A stretch of DNA of 64,000 bases, from NCBI GenBank assembly GCA_008921705.1, contig VFFE01009165.1:1369183-1433182 (forward strand). Reading direction: 5' to 3'. How positions within the stretch are numbered: position 1 is the first letter of the stretch; each line of letters starts with the position of its first letter. The position numbers were made by a program, and so were the translations under genes. This document shows, in pieces, positions 27,193 through 39,025 of this stretch. This DNA is from Burhinus oedicnemus. Lineage: Eukaryota > Chordata > Aves > Charadriiformes > Burhinidae. The notes under the pieces were generated by a model. That model saw only the letters and a list, made by a program, of their open reading frames with translations. It ran no database searches and was not told where the DNA came from.

Positions 27193-28829
27193 CTTGACCT
27201 CAGCGACACCTCCAAGCTAGATGAGCCATCATCCTTGTCATTGGTTCCACTTGCAGAGCCTCATATCTCTTATGCAAGGGCACCCGTGAAGGTGGCTAAG
27301 GCAGGCACCCCGATAGCAATGTTACTTATTCAAAGCCCTCACATAGCTCAAAATTTCATTCTTAGACCTCATATGTTAGAGGAACAGCCAAAACCAAAAT
27401 GAGTATTAGCTTGGTTTTGCTTTTTAAAATGTAACAATACTTATACCAGCTGAATGTTTCTGAATGCTTCTGCTTCTGCTTGGTAGTACTGCAGCAGATT
27501 CATTCAGCCAGTAACATTCCTGTGTCCACACTTGTTAGTATCACCTCCAACTTTAGACACTGGCACAAGGGTGCAGAGGGCTCACAGTCTTCTCACAACT
27601 TGCTTCATCATCGACTGGAACGACTAATCCCACTGTATGGTGAAAAGCAGGAGTATTCTTGAAGGATACGAAGACACTCCTTTGTGTCCTGCCTGGCTTT
27701 TGTACTTTGCCATGGGAAGTTAATGCATGACTTTTACATACTTTAGGGACAAAGGAACATGAAAACATCTGTAATTAAAGTTTTGGGTAGCTAAGTTTCA
27801 AAGATAAACAGCTATCATGAGTGTAAACACAAGGCTGTATTCAAATTATAGCCTCTTCTGTGAAATCTTCAGTCAAACGGTGATGAGGAAAATGTCATAG
27901 CACTGTATTGAATCAAAAACATAGACCATGGTATTCAAGGCAAATGGCTGCAATGTTTACATGAGTCATCTGTACAACATTTTGAAGCAGTATTCAATAG
28001 AAAAGAGAAAAAAGCAGAACAGAGAAAAAAGATTCACTGACTACAGTTTTGATGACAGATTTTGCAGAACTTGGACTGAATGTTGCCGAGGTTGCTGTTG
28101 GGAACATTAATTAGAGATTTTGCACAACATCAATAAAAGGCAAAGACAGTGTTACTGGGTAGGTCTCTTTTTGATAGATAAACAAAAGGATTTGTATATT
28201 TAAAAAAAAATTCTTAAAGTAAGTGTAAAGGAATAACTATAAAATATTGATTAAATAGACCTGACAAATTGTTTTCCCAGTATCATGCAGTAATGGCTAC
28301 TCTCTGTGGAGAGATGTTTGAGTACCCAAATACTGCAGGAATATACAAGCCATTCTGGTAAATGTAATGAGCTTAGAAAGAATGAGAAGGAAGTGTAGTC
28401 CAAGTTGTGCAAGTTTCTACATGATGAAAAATCTATATGGTTGTATACATCCTCAGGCTTAAAAGTAAGATTCTACAGACAATGAAAATTTTGTTTGGAT
28501 TTACATAAATTCTGTAGACTGGAGGCTACATTGCCTTTGAATGTGTGCAAAAATTAACTGTGATCTTTCAATATGGAGATCAAACCAATCATAAATGGAG
28601 TTTTCATTTGCCTCTCAACAACAGAGGAAACAGGACTGATAACTTCCTTGCCATGGAGATATTGGAAATTGAGTTCTTACTGTTTATTTTCAGCCTAATG
28701 TAGTCTTTCCTGCCTCTTGCTTTTTAAGTTATTTATACTCATAGGATAATATATTGCATAAAAGATAAAGCCATATGTGCATATCAGTTCTTAATGTTTT
28801 TCATGAACAGCATCTAAGTAACTTTATAA

Positions 28830-28945
28830 AAGTTATCATTATACCCACTTATAGAGGGAAGATGGAGGCACAGACAGGTAAGTTAACTTTCCTTTGGGGC
28901 CTCAGCCCCTTGATTGCATATCTAAGAACACAAACCAGGCATCCC
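28830..28945 (-). mobile_element. MIR-like SINE fossil
   Basis: The segment tatcattatacccacttata, then gagggaagatggaggcacag, then acaggtaagtt is the reverse complement of the MIR core (counterpart of 'tattatccccattttacagatgaggaaactgaggcacagagaggttaagt'). It is diverged, with a limited match. Confidence 0.55.
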
Positions 28946-29235
28946 AAAGTCCATTTTGGGCTTTTACCAATTCTTTCTTACAACACTGAGAATGATGACC
29001 AAAATATAGAAATCATAACCTCAAACGATCACAGAAGAGAGACATGTTCTCAACAGTGGGGAGGGGTTTAAGATGATTCTTACTTTTTATGGCCAACTTT
29101 GGAAAGTTAGGCTTATGTTATTGGCTATGTCTCTAAACTTTCCTCCTTAGGCTTAGTAGATATAAATAATATTATTTTTTCAGATGAAAGTGCATATGCT
29201 AGTGCCAACCTTACTCCAGTTACTAGGGCAACAAA

Positions 29236-29374
29236 GAGAATCACAGAATCACAGAATCACAGGGGTTAGAAGGGACCTCTGGAGATCATCTAGTCCAACC
29301 CCCCTGCCAGAGCAGTGACACCTAGAGCAGGTTGCACAGGATGGCATCCAGGCAGGTTTTGAATGTCTCCAGAG
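29236..29374 (-). mobile_element. Short CR1 3'-end copy
   Basis: Begins with three CACAGAAT-type units (29238-29260, ATTCTGTG in reverse), then ggggttagaagggacctctg, the catctagtccaacccccctg block and gttttgaatgtctccagag. It is a severely 5'-truncated insertion of the same 3' subfamily as the copy at 34691. The 5' limit abuts an (AC)7 microsatellite. Confidence 0.92.
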
Positions 29375-29375
29375 A

Positions 29376-29389
29376 ACACACACACACAC
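29376..29389. repeat. (AC)7 microsatellite
   Basis: Short AC run at the 5' truncation point of the CR1 copy. Confidence 0.9.
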
Positions 29390-30300
29390 GCAAAATGCAC
29401 AAGCCAGATAAAATCAGCTCCTGTTTATGCATGAGTTGTGACTATCAGCATTGGCAAAGATTTTAAAAAACAGACAACTGGCACTAGGCTATTAAAGAAG
29501 CAGCATTAATTTTACTCTTTCTTCTGCTGCACACACCACATTTCCCTTATGTCCTTTTGACTTCACCCCCAAGCAGAAAATTGTTCTACCTTAAGTATGG
29601 AAGTTATTATCATTCCTTCCTTCAGATTCAGGCATCCAAATAAATGAACTTTCAACAGTGCTTAGCACCAAGCAGCTTCTAGGCTCTAAGGCTAGTGGAA
29701 CCACTCAGGATTGAAAGTGATAAGAACAGGCTTAACTGCCTGGAATAATGTAGGCAAAATATCATGTCACTTTTATGTGAAGTAATTTGACAGTGAAGCA
29801 ATAATATTGAGCCTCACATTGTACCTAATCAAGGCTAAGTTATAGCATCATATCAAACCTTTATTAAACTCATCGTTGGAAAACAATTCTCACAGAAGTT
29901 GATTCACTCTATCAATAACACTTCAGTCACAGCAGTTGCAGCTCTGCTGTAAACAACTTGCTAATTGTATTTCTCAGTCTTTATGGTGGGAGACGTGCTA
30001 ACGGATTTAAGCATGTCCTTACAACAGAAGAGTTCCTCGCAAGAAACAAAAGCTTACAAATAAGCTATGCTCTCCAAATAAATTGTAGTTGCCGCATGTA
30101 CACACCCACAGCCACTTTGCTTCTTTCTGAGAGCTTGCATGGGAGATGAGCAACATCCATTATCAGTACAAGCATGCCGTAAAGAAATGTTCCATCCTCT
30201 GCAAGATCAAGTGCTTGCATAATGGAAACAGCACTGTAATTTGACAGCTTAACATACAAGGAATCATGCATTCATTATGTTTTCTACGAGCGTCTGTATA

Positions 30301-30325
30301 AATCAGTGGTCTATAACCACTGATT
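30301..30325. repeat. Perfect inverted repeat, 10-bp stem and 5-nt loop
   Basis: AATCAGTGGT, loop CTATA, ACCACTGATT. Confidence 0.95.
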
Positions 30326-31816
30326 CATTGTATATGCTGGTTTTGGTATAACTTACAACACATGACAAGACTTACAATATTTAAACCAGGCATCAATGTA
30401 GAAAGTAACAGCTACATCTTCCAAACACAGCTGGGCATAACAAATTGCCTAAATTCACAATATTTTGTATTTTATTTATATATGTTTCATTAAAAAGTAA
30501 TGTGCTGTCTATGGGAGCATAGTGAGCATATCATTGTATAAATAAAGTAATCCTTAAATGTTCTTCATAAAACGTATCAAATCCTTGAAGAGCTTGCAGT
30601 AAATTCTATATGTACAATTATCTGATTTATTTTGAATCTGTTAGCAGAAAAATTACATGTTTCTATGATTTACCTGCCATGAAACTAATAAAGTTAGTAA
30701 TAAAATAATCTTAATCGGAACCGAGAGTTCATCCTTATATAGCTGTATTTCCAGAGAACCATATTAATTTTAAACTGGAACACCATTGTACCAAGAATGC
30801 TATGAAACATTGCTGCCATCTACACAAATTAGTAGTGAAGAAATTTGGTGACTGTTTCCTTTTCATTTTGCAGTAATATTTTAGGCAGCAGCTCTAGGAA
30901 CCTTACTGCTGGGATAATTATGTGCTTTATGGCACCTTCCTAATTTTTTTTCCTTTCTGTGCGTATTTTCTCAAAGGAAAACCTTTTCCCTCTGTTATGG
31001 CTATCTAGCAAGAGTGGATTTTGTTGAAATCAATAAAACAAGGCAGTTTTGAACACTATGCAAAATATCCAGGAGAATGTTTTAAGTAGTATTCAGAACA
31101 ATTCTGCTTAAGTGTAAGAAAACAACTCCTAGGAGGACTCATTTCCACTCACCCATATTTCCACTACCTCACCATGTAACTTCCTGAATATATCATAGAT
31201 TCACTATATTCTGTAAGTTTACATGCGTCTCATGCATAAATTAATTCTCTCCACAAAACATCCTAATTTTCCTGCCCAACCACCCTTTGAACAGCCTAAC
31301 ATTCATTAAAAAAAAATCAAAATAAAGAAATAGTTCATATAGTGCCGGGCTACAGCCAGTTTTTCTAGGTCAGCAGAAATCTGTCTCAGTTGATACAAAT
31401 ATTTCCTTCCTATGGTGAACATATTTAAAGCTTAGGTTTTTTCTTATAAATGTTAATTACTTTAGCCTTCTGAGCTATCAAAAAGAAATGACTAGAGGGA
31501 AATTGCTAAGAGGAGAACTCTCAGGGCGAAGTCAAAAGAAAGCATTTTCATACATTTTAAGGGTGAAAGAAGCACACGCAATGCCTTTTTTTATATGGAC
31601 CCTTGCAAGGGCTTCTTATGCCTCAAAGTACAGCTCTGTTTATTAAACTTCTCTTTAAATACCTATGCAAGTTCATTCACCTGCTTTTCACAATATAGTT
31701 CATTTCAATTTCCATGGCAACTGAATTTTTGAGAACTTTACATGTATTCTACTGTTTACATTGGCATACATGAAGTGTAATTCAGAGAGATGCTACCATA
31801 GGACTTAAGTGTAGAC

Positions 31817-31858
31817 ATGTGCACACCTACTCAAATGATGTGCACACCTACTCAAATG
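31817..31858. repeat. 21-bp tandem duplication
   Basis: Two exact copies of ATGTGCACACCTACTCAAATG in direct succession. Confidence 0.95.
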
Positions 31859-32274
31859 GAGAGTGGACACATATCTGAATCACAGCTAGACAAGAAAAAA
31901 GCAAGAAGGCTGGGCACATTACACAACAGAGTGTGGCACAGAGATCCCCAACACAGCACATACCAACAGTGGGTATGTATAACCGCACATCCCAAAAGCA
32001 GTACAGAGCTGTTGGCGCTGTGTTCAGCCTGAGTTAATAAGCCCTCCCACTTAAAAGCAAATCAAAGCTAGTCTAGTTTACACCGACTAAACTATGTGGT
32101 ATTTATGCCTGATCATTAGTCTCGCTCCCCTGAGATAGCCTTAATGGGATATACTTCAGTCAACCCATCACCATACAAGACTGTGTTCACTAGATGAGAG
32201 TTTTCCTGTAAATGGGAATCTGCACTAACCATAGGAGAGCAGTTTCATTAAAAGGTCTGAAAGCCTTGACACCT

Positions 32275-32435
32275 GCTACCAGCTCTGCTACCGGCTTACT
32301 AGGTGACTTTACACAAATCACTTAATCGCTATTTCCTTCATTTGGAAAATAAGAAAATAATATTAGTTTTCTGAGGACAGGATACAATAAATCAAAATGT
32401 TAAACACAATCATTGAGTATAAGGTGCTACAGATA
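32275..32435 (+). mobile_element. MIR-like SINE fossil
   Basis: Follows the MIR consensus order: agctctgctaccggcttact, then aggtgactttacacaaatca, cttaatcgctatttccttca, tttggaaaataagaaaataa and, at the tail, gagtataaggtgct. It is the clearest of the MIR-type fossils here and runs from the tRNA-related/core junction to near the 3' tail. Confidence 0.72.
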
Positions 32436-34345
32436 TGAATGGCTAATAGCTACTTCCCTGAAGCAAGACATTGACAGCAAAAGGGAATTATGAAATTAAT
32501 CACACAGTTTTTACTCAAGCAAATGATCCTTTAAGCTTCATATTCAACAAAGCCTGAAGTTGATAAAAACTTTCTCAAATTTCAGAATAATTTACTAAAC
32601 AGTGGTAAAATATGCAGAATACAGTTTAGCATGAGATACAACCTGTAAATAACTATGGTTGTGAAAAGGCCTTGCCTTTAATTTGCTCATTTGAATATCT
32701 ATCCTTTTCACTCATTAATCTTTTGCTCAGTTTTACTGTAGTCTTGGGAAATACAATAGTTCAGAGATAAACAAGAGAAACATGATTAGACATAAACCAT
32801 CAAAAGGGAAAAAAAAAAAGCCAACTTCCAAATAAAGGAATAATAAATTAGACAAAGCAGAATGGTTTTATTGTGTGCTCAACCTTTGAGGCAATATAAG
32901 TGCCAGGCAGTTGTTTGACAAATATGTATTGTATTTAAAGTCATAAAAACAATTACAATGACATTTCCCTCCATCTGCATTGCACAGCTTACCACGCTAT
33001 CCATGACTAAACATTTTAAACTAACTTCTGTAAATAAAACATGTTCTCTGAACAAAGATAAAAATCAGTTCACTTTATAATATAATTCTTAATACTAATT
33101 ACCAGTTGCCATGGCAATAACAGAGACTCAAGAAATATGTATTGTGCTTGGTTGACATAGACAATCTGCTTCACAGAAAGGCACACATAAACTTAAATGT
33201 CTGCAGGAAGACAATACCAAGCTCAGATACTCATCCTACTGGCATTTACACATTGCCATTAAAGTTACATGCTAACACTATTAATTATGATTGGCTGCCT
33301 CCTCTTCCTTTTTTTTAAGCAAATAATTGAGAAGTGAAAAATGCCTTCAATGGTAGTTAGAGAAAAATATTTTTAAATAATGTGATTTTCCTTGCAGTAT
33401 TAGGTTAGTTACCGTCATTTTTAATATTTTTTATTGCATTAATTTCAATTTTATATTTAAACTGTGAAACTTTAAAAAATGCATCTGTGGTGATTCAGAT
33501 ACAACCATTCCAAAAGTGTCAGAAGTTCTGCTGAAATAGTTTTGTACAACTTTAATAGGTTTTCAATGAAAAGTTTTTCTTGGCTGGAAACAGTTATTTT
33601 TCATTTAGCTACCAAGCGTTGAGAATGTAAATGTTAAGTCCTTCATTAAAGCAGGTGTTAAAAGTACCACATGTGTACAGATGTTTGCTTTAATACTTTC
33701 TCAAACTTCAGGAAAACAGTTATAGGAATTTTAGAAACACATGTAAACTTGTCAGCAGAAGTGAGGTCCAAAGAGTGCATGCTTAAATACAAATTTATAG
33801 AAACAGTTTTCACACCCTTAAAACACACAAGTTACCCACAAACACCAGCACTGTATCATAAAACAAGAATAACTTTATAGGACAACACAGTATGAGATTA
33901 GGAAAACATATCTATATAATACATCTAAATAATATATAAAAATTGTATATTATTCCACAGGAAGAAGTCAAGACTTCTTGTTGAGAAAACCATGCTCCAA
34001 GCAGTTCCCCAAACCAAGGGATCAGAAACCTAGGAAACCAGGGGCACGTATCTGCCATAGTTTTAAACATAACCTAAACAGGTTAAACATGAAAGAGCTA
34101 TAGAAAGGCTGTAAATGAATGCAATTACAGCAGCAGAAACAGTCTATAGTGTAAGATAAAAATCACAAAAGAAATTTCTATATCCATCCCATTAAAACCA
34201 AAATCTCTATCCAGAAAGCAGTCTAAAATTGCAAATACAGTGACAACAGTATATATTCACATTCATCCTCCCTTGCCTAACAGTAGATTAAATGAAGCTT
34301 GCACATTTGGGAGGAGCAGATAGAAAAACATTCGAGGGATCAAAT

Positions 34346-34371
34346 GGGGGGGGGTGGGGTGAGACAGGGGG
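34346..34371 (+). repeat. G-run cluster, potential G-quadruplex
   Basis: G9-T-G4-TGAGACA-G5 on the + strand. Confidence 0.7.
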
Positions 34372-34476
34372 ATCTTCTCCACCAAAACTGCAATCTACTG
34401 CACACAGACTGCCAGAACCTGCCAATCCTTTCACCGCACTCAAAAAGTCTTTAACTGCTTCTCATAGAAATTATTT

Positions 34477-34488
34477 TGTGTGTGTGTG
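34477..34488. repeat. (TG)6 microsatellite
   Basis: Six TG units. Confidence 0.85.
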
Positions 34489-34771
34489 AAATTTCTTTAA
34501 ACTATTCTTCTTCATTAATTTTAGTACTTTCTCTTGAATCAGGGATCTGTGCTTTTCATATGCTGAAAGATTGTTCTTTTTTAGATGAACTATGCTTGTC
34601 CCAATAGAAGTCACCTAGATCCTCTCTGAGTTTATAAGTCATAAATATCTGGAGTCCCTTTTCAGTTCCTTAACTTTCCTTCAGTTCCTTTCACAGAATC
34701 ACAAAATCACGGGGGTTGGAAGAAACCTCTGGAGATGATCTAGTCCAACCCCCCTGCCAGAGCAGGGACAC

Positions 34772-35311
34772 CTAAAGCGGGTTGCACAGGACAGGGTCCA
34801 GGTGGGTTTTGAATGTCTCCAGAGTCAGAGACTCCACCACCTCTCTGGGCAGCCTGTTCCAGTGCTCTGCCACCCTCAAAGTAAAGAAGTTCCTCCTCAT
34901 CTTTAGATGGAACTTCCTACGTTCAAGTTTGTGCTCATTACCTCTTGTCCTATCACTGGACACCACTGAAAAAAGACTGGTCCCATCCTCCTGGCACCCT
35001 CCCTTTAAGTATTTATAAGCATTGATGACATCCCTCCTCAGCCTTCTCTTCTCCAGACTAAAAAGACCCAAGTCCCTCAGCCTTTCCTCATAACAAAGAT
35101 GTTCCAGCCCCCTCATCATCTTTGTAGCCCTCTGCTGTACCCTCTCCAGCAGTTCCCTGTCCTTCTTGAACTGGGGAGCCCAGAACTGGACACAGTACTC
35201 CAGCTGCAGCCTCACCAGGGCAGAGGGGAAGGATAACCTCCCGCGACCTGCTTGCCACACAGCTCTTGATGCACCCCAGGATGCCATTGGCCTTCTTGGC
35301 CACAAGGGCAC
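34772..35311 (-). pseudogene. CR1 ORF2 C-terminal tail
   Basis: In the frame downstream of the shift: [71 protein letters not shown] and [20 protein letters not shown], the usual CR1 ORF2 ending. The stop at 34772 lies just upstream of the 3' UTR. Residues before SALVR are out-of-phase translation. Confidence 0.88.
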
Positions 35312-35876
35312 ATTGCTGGCTCATGGTCATCCTGTTGTCCACCAGGACTCCCAGGTCCCTTTCCACAGAGCTGCTTTCCAACAGATCAGCCCCTAACCTG
35401 TACTGGTGCATGGGGTTATTCCTCCCCAGGTGCAGTACCTTACACTTGCCCGTGTTGAACTTCATGAGGTTTCTCTCTGCCCAACTCTCCAGCCTGTCCA
35501 AGTCACACTGAATGGCAGCACAGCCTTCCGGTGTGTCAGCCACCCCTCCCAGTTTTGTGTCATCAGCAAACTTGCTAATGGTACACTCTATCCCTTCATC
35601 CAGGTCATTGATGAATATGTTGAACAGGACTGGACCCAGTACTGACCCCTGGGGACCACCACTTGTCACAGACCTCCAGCTAGACTCTGTGCCACTAACC
35701 ACAACCCTCTGAGCTCTATCTGCCAGCCACTTTTCAATCCACCCCACTGCCTGTTCATCCAACCCACACTTCCTAAGCTTGCCTATGAGGATGCTGTGGG
35801 AGACCATGTCAAAAGTCTTGCTGAAGCCAAGGTAGACAACATCCACTGCCCTCCCCTCATCTATCCATCCAGTCAT
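35088..35876 (-). pseudogene. CR1 ORF2 RT palm domain with altered motif A
   Basis: 262 open codons. Motif A region [15 protein letters not shown], then [14 protein letters not shown], motif [17 protein letters not shown], motif [11 protein letters not shown] (codons at 35559-35570), [20 protein letters not shown] and [17 protein letters not shown]. The motif A position that normally holds the catalytic Asp is Gly (GGC, 35826-35828), while the FADD aspartates are intact. After REVILP the frame shifts; the true C-terminal tail continues in the frame that ends at 34772. Confidence 0.9.
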
Positions 35877-35902
35877 GGCATTGTAGAAGGCTATCAGATT
35901 AG

Positions 35903-36244
35903 TCAGACATGACTTCCCTTTGGTGAATCCATGTTGGCTACTTCTAATAACTTTCTTTTCCTCCAGATGCTTTGAGATGATGCCAGAATGAGCTGTTCCA
36001 CCATCTTTCCAGGGACGGAGGTGAGGCTGACTGGCCTGTAGTTTCCTGGGTCTTCCTTCTTGCCCTTTTTGAAGACTGAAGTGACATTGGCTTTCCTCCA
36101 GTCTTCAGGCATCTCGCCTGTTCTCCAGGACCTTTCAAAGATGGTGGAGAGCGGCCCAGCAATGACTTCTGCCAGCTCCCTCAGCACTCGTGGGTGCATC
36201 CCATCAGGACCCAGCCTCGCATGGCTAGTCCTGCAATACCACAC
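35903..36244 (-). pseudogene. CR1 ORF2 RT N-terminal part
   Basis: The CR1-derived frame contains [40 protein letters not shown], the [20 protein letters not shown] finger block and [10 protein letters not shown] frameshift after LASSQ shifts coding out of phase; the next block (GFTKGKS-type, near 35900-35930) is in another frame. The first few codons upstream of the CR1 boundary are flanking sequence. Confidence 0.88.
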
Positions 36245-38884
36245 AAGATCTTTTGTAGATGAAAATATCTGTTTAAAATAAAAAATACTGAACTTCCCAA
36301 AGTCTAACTTGTGAATTACTCAATAAACCTCAGAGCCTCAATCTACAAAAAGGTTATCTGGTTACCACTTTAGGCAGGTAAGCCCATGTGACATTGATGT
36401 CTCTCAAATTCTCGTGGCCCTGCCCAGCTCCCAAGTAAAGGCAAGCATCCTTATCACACCCCAGCTTCATAATGGAACAAAAATCAAGCATATTTTGCTT
36501 CTTCAGCTCTTATATCTAGTTTAAATGGGTACCCACCCAGTATGGATAATCAGGGGACCAGGATGACCAGGGGTGCTAGACAGCACATCTGCCCCAGAGA
36601 ATAAATATTGCTGGTGCAATCTCTAACTCCTCCCAAATAAATCTTCCCTGTAGCACATCACCTGAGATTCAAAGAAGAGCTGAACATGCTTGTTGGCCTT
36701 ATCTCAGTATTGGCACAGCAGGCTGGGAAGAAGGAAAAGGGAAGAGGAAAGAGAGAAGATCCAATGGACCTCTGCTTTCAGCAGCTCCCTCTAGGGTGTC
36801 AAAATCACGAATGGTGGCTGCAATGGGGTTGGCTCTACCCCCAGCTTGGGAGACTTGCAGCCACCTCGTGGCTTGTGATGGCACAAAAGGATGTCATGAA
36901 ATGTACGATGTGGGGCTTTATGGTTTGTATTGTAGAAAAAGCCCGCAATTCTTTGTGGGAAACAGTAAGCACTTGGAGAAATTAAAAGAAGGTGTTCTGC
37001 ATCTCCTCTAGCTTTAAATAATCTATCAACTGATACATAAAAATGAAAGCACCTCCAATAGTGGTGAAGTTGGTAATTTGGAGGACTAGAGCTCTGCCAC
37101 AAATGTGTCTGTGTTTTGTTTTCAACGGCCAGTATGCAAATATTTTAACAAATAATCTATTAGCTGTTGGCAAAGTAGAACCCTGGGCAACTACTACTTC
37201 ACTACAATTACTATACTACTTAGGAGTACTTTACAGTATAGGACTCTGAGCTAGGGCAATTCCAGAAAGGCAAAAACATCAGTGCAAACCTAATATAATT
37301 CCCCAGTATCCAAACCAGTGACACTCAGGACTGAGAAGCGCTCTGTAGGCCCAAGACTTTTTTCACCTTCTTCTACTGAAGAACCACCAGAAACCGCAAT
37401 TCTAAATTATATTGACACAATAGTGAAAACAGAATTTTACATTCACTAAGTAATAATGCTTCTGCTGTTTCTAGAAAGCTACGTCTACTACACCTTTCAT
37501 TACCCACTTTCTCATTCAAACCCTGTTCTCTTCTTTAAAAGCCTCCATCGCTTCATGTGCTCAGCCTTCTGTTGCTGGCTATATCCCAAATGGCAGCTGG
37601 CGGTTGCCCTTCCAAGGCACAGATTACCAGCTCCACAGTTCTAACAGTATTTGGTATTGCCTCCTGTGTACACGTATTGTGCTCAGAGCTCTTCTCAGAA
37701 AGCAGGCAGAACTTGGCCCTGGCAACCCTAAGAGGAATTGACAGGTAGATAAGTGCTCAAATCTCTTTTGTAATATAAATATAGACTTGGGAGTTGCGAA
37801 AGTTAAATTTGATTCATAGATCCTACAGTGATTCATTGTGTTAAGGTATTTACTACTAAATACTTCATTTAATCATGGTGAGTAAGTTTCTATACATGAT
37901 TGTAAGCTCCTACAGTGAGTGTAATTCCCATTGCCACATTTTTCAAATGTCCAAGACTGTTACTATTATACTAGAGCTAGAAATTACCTTTCCACCACTT
38001 CTTCTTGACCTCTGTCATGTGCTCACACATTCTCTACTCTGGTGAGGGCTAGCAATTCCACCAGCTCCAGTTACATACTTTCCACCACATAAACCACATG
38101 CTCAGCAGCAGAGAGTAAAAAGTCCCATGCTTTTAACACATTACTGCTTGCCACTGCAGTAATATTGGACAAACAGCAGTACAAATGTGTTGGTTCGATT
38201 ATCTGAAGAGACTCCAGAGCAATTCCTGAAGCTTATTATACCAATAATGTGATTTTTTACAAAAATGTATATGTAACTGATATGCTAGAATGTAATCTTC
38301 AGGGAAAACAAATAGAATAATTTCATATTAAATCATTTTTACTTCTCACTTTAATTAAATCATTCTTTTTTAGAAGTATATGGACCTCTAATCAGAAATC
38401 AACTAGGTCTCATTACTTTTTACTCAAGGTTTCTATTAGAACAACATGGAAATGATCAGTTGCAATATCTAAGCCTAAGCACATCAATGAGCAGGACAGG
38501 GGAAGTTTGAAGAAGAACCTTTAGCACTGGTGAGAAATTCCATTGTCTGAGCGGACCTCAAGAAGAGGAACTGACCTCTCCTTGCTCCTACAGAAAAGAA
38601 TTAAGTCTCTCCAAAAAGGAAGAACAGGGAGCAAAGTGAGAGAGGAGAAAAGTAAGAAGGAAGAGAAACAGGAAACTTTTTCGCAAGAAAAAGAGGAAGG
38701 AAAGCAATGAGGTGCCCAGAACAGTAATAAAAATCTCACCCCATAACTGGGTGAGAATTGCAAAGATTAAATAGAGGGCAAACCAGAAAAATCTGTCCAG
38801 TCCACTGTGAACCAGAGGACAAATAATTTTTTTCACTTCCCCTTGCAACAGCTTTTGTTTTCTTGAACTGTTAAGGTCTCCTTC

Positions 38885-39025
38885 ACTTTTCTTTAGTCTA
38901 AACAATCCAACTGTTTCCTGTCTTTCCGTATACATAATTATTTCTGCTGTCTTCTGCAGTCTCTCCAAGTAGCCCATACTTTTTTTAAATGTGAGATTGC
39001 CAAAACCACTTGCAACACAACTTCT
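38885..39025 (-). mobile_element. Decayed CR1 3'-region fragment
   Basis: ttctttagtctaaacaatcc, then aactgtttcctgtctttccg and, later, cttctgcagtctctccaagt echo the CR1 stretch 'ccagactaaacaacccc..tccctcagcc' seen at 25087. The similarity is weak but in the right order over 140 bp. Confidence 0.45.

Larger units (their letters stand above)
24719..27325 (-). mobile_element. CR1 LINE with ORF1 and ORF2 remnants (internally deleted, gapped)
   Basis: On the - strand the element runs from the ORF1 middle region (about 27325), through the ORF1 esterase domain, the ORF2 endonuclease, an assembly gap (26041-26060), then RT blocks and the 3' end. It terminates at 24719 with catagaatcatagaat, that is ATTCTATG units in reverse. 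Stops and frameshifts are frequent, and at least two stretches of the RT domain are absent. The missing endonuclease/RT linker coincides with the gap. The 5' end is truncated within ORF1. The copy cannot be autonomous. Confidence 0.93.
27326..34690. other. Intergenic, AT-rich, no recognised gene
   Basis: Apart from a short CR1, two MIR-like SINEs, a perfect hairpin, a 21-bp tandem duplication and RFX-like palindromes listed separately, this is AT-rich single-copy sequence. Parts between about 30300 and 33600 look like possible conserved non-coding DNA, but that cannot be judged from a single sequence. Confidence 0.55.
34691..36225 (-). mobile_element. CR1 LINE with long ORF2 RT remnant
   Basis: On the - strand the element starts within ORF2 just before GPDGMHPRVLREL (about 36225), covers the RT domain and C-terminal tail, and ends at 34691 with CACAGAAT units (ATTCTGTG in reverse). 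The 3' portion matches the short copy at 29236. It is less decayed than other copies: long open frames separated by only a few shifts. The 5' truncation point is approximate. Confidence 0.94.

Noticed and set aside
35166..35712. Several + strand open frames in the CR1 at 34691-36225
   Set aside because: Antisense translations of the CR1 RT domain.
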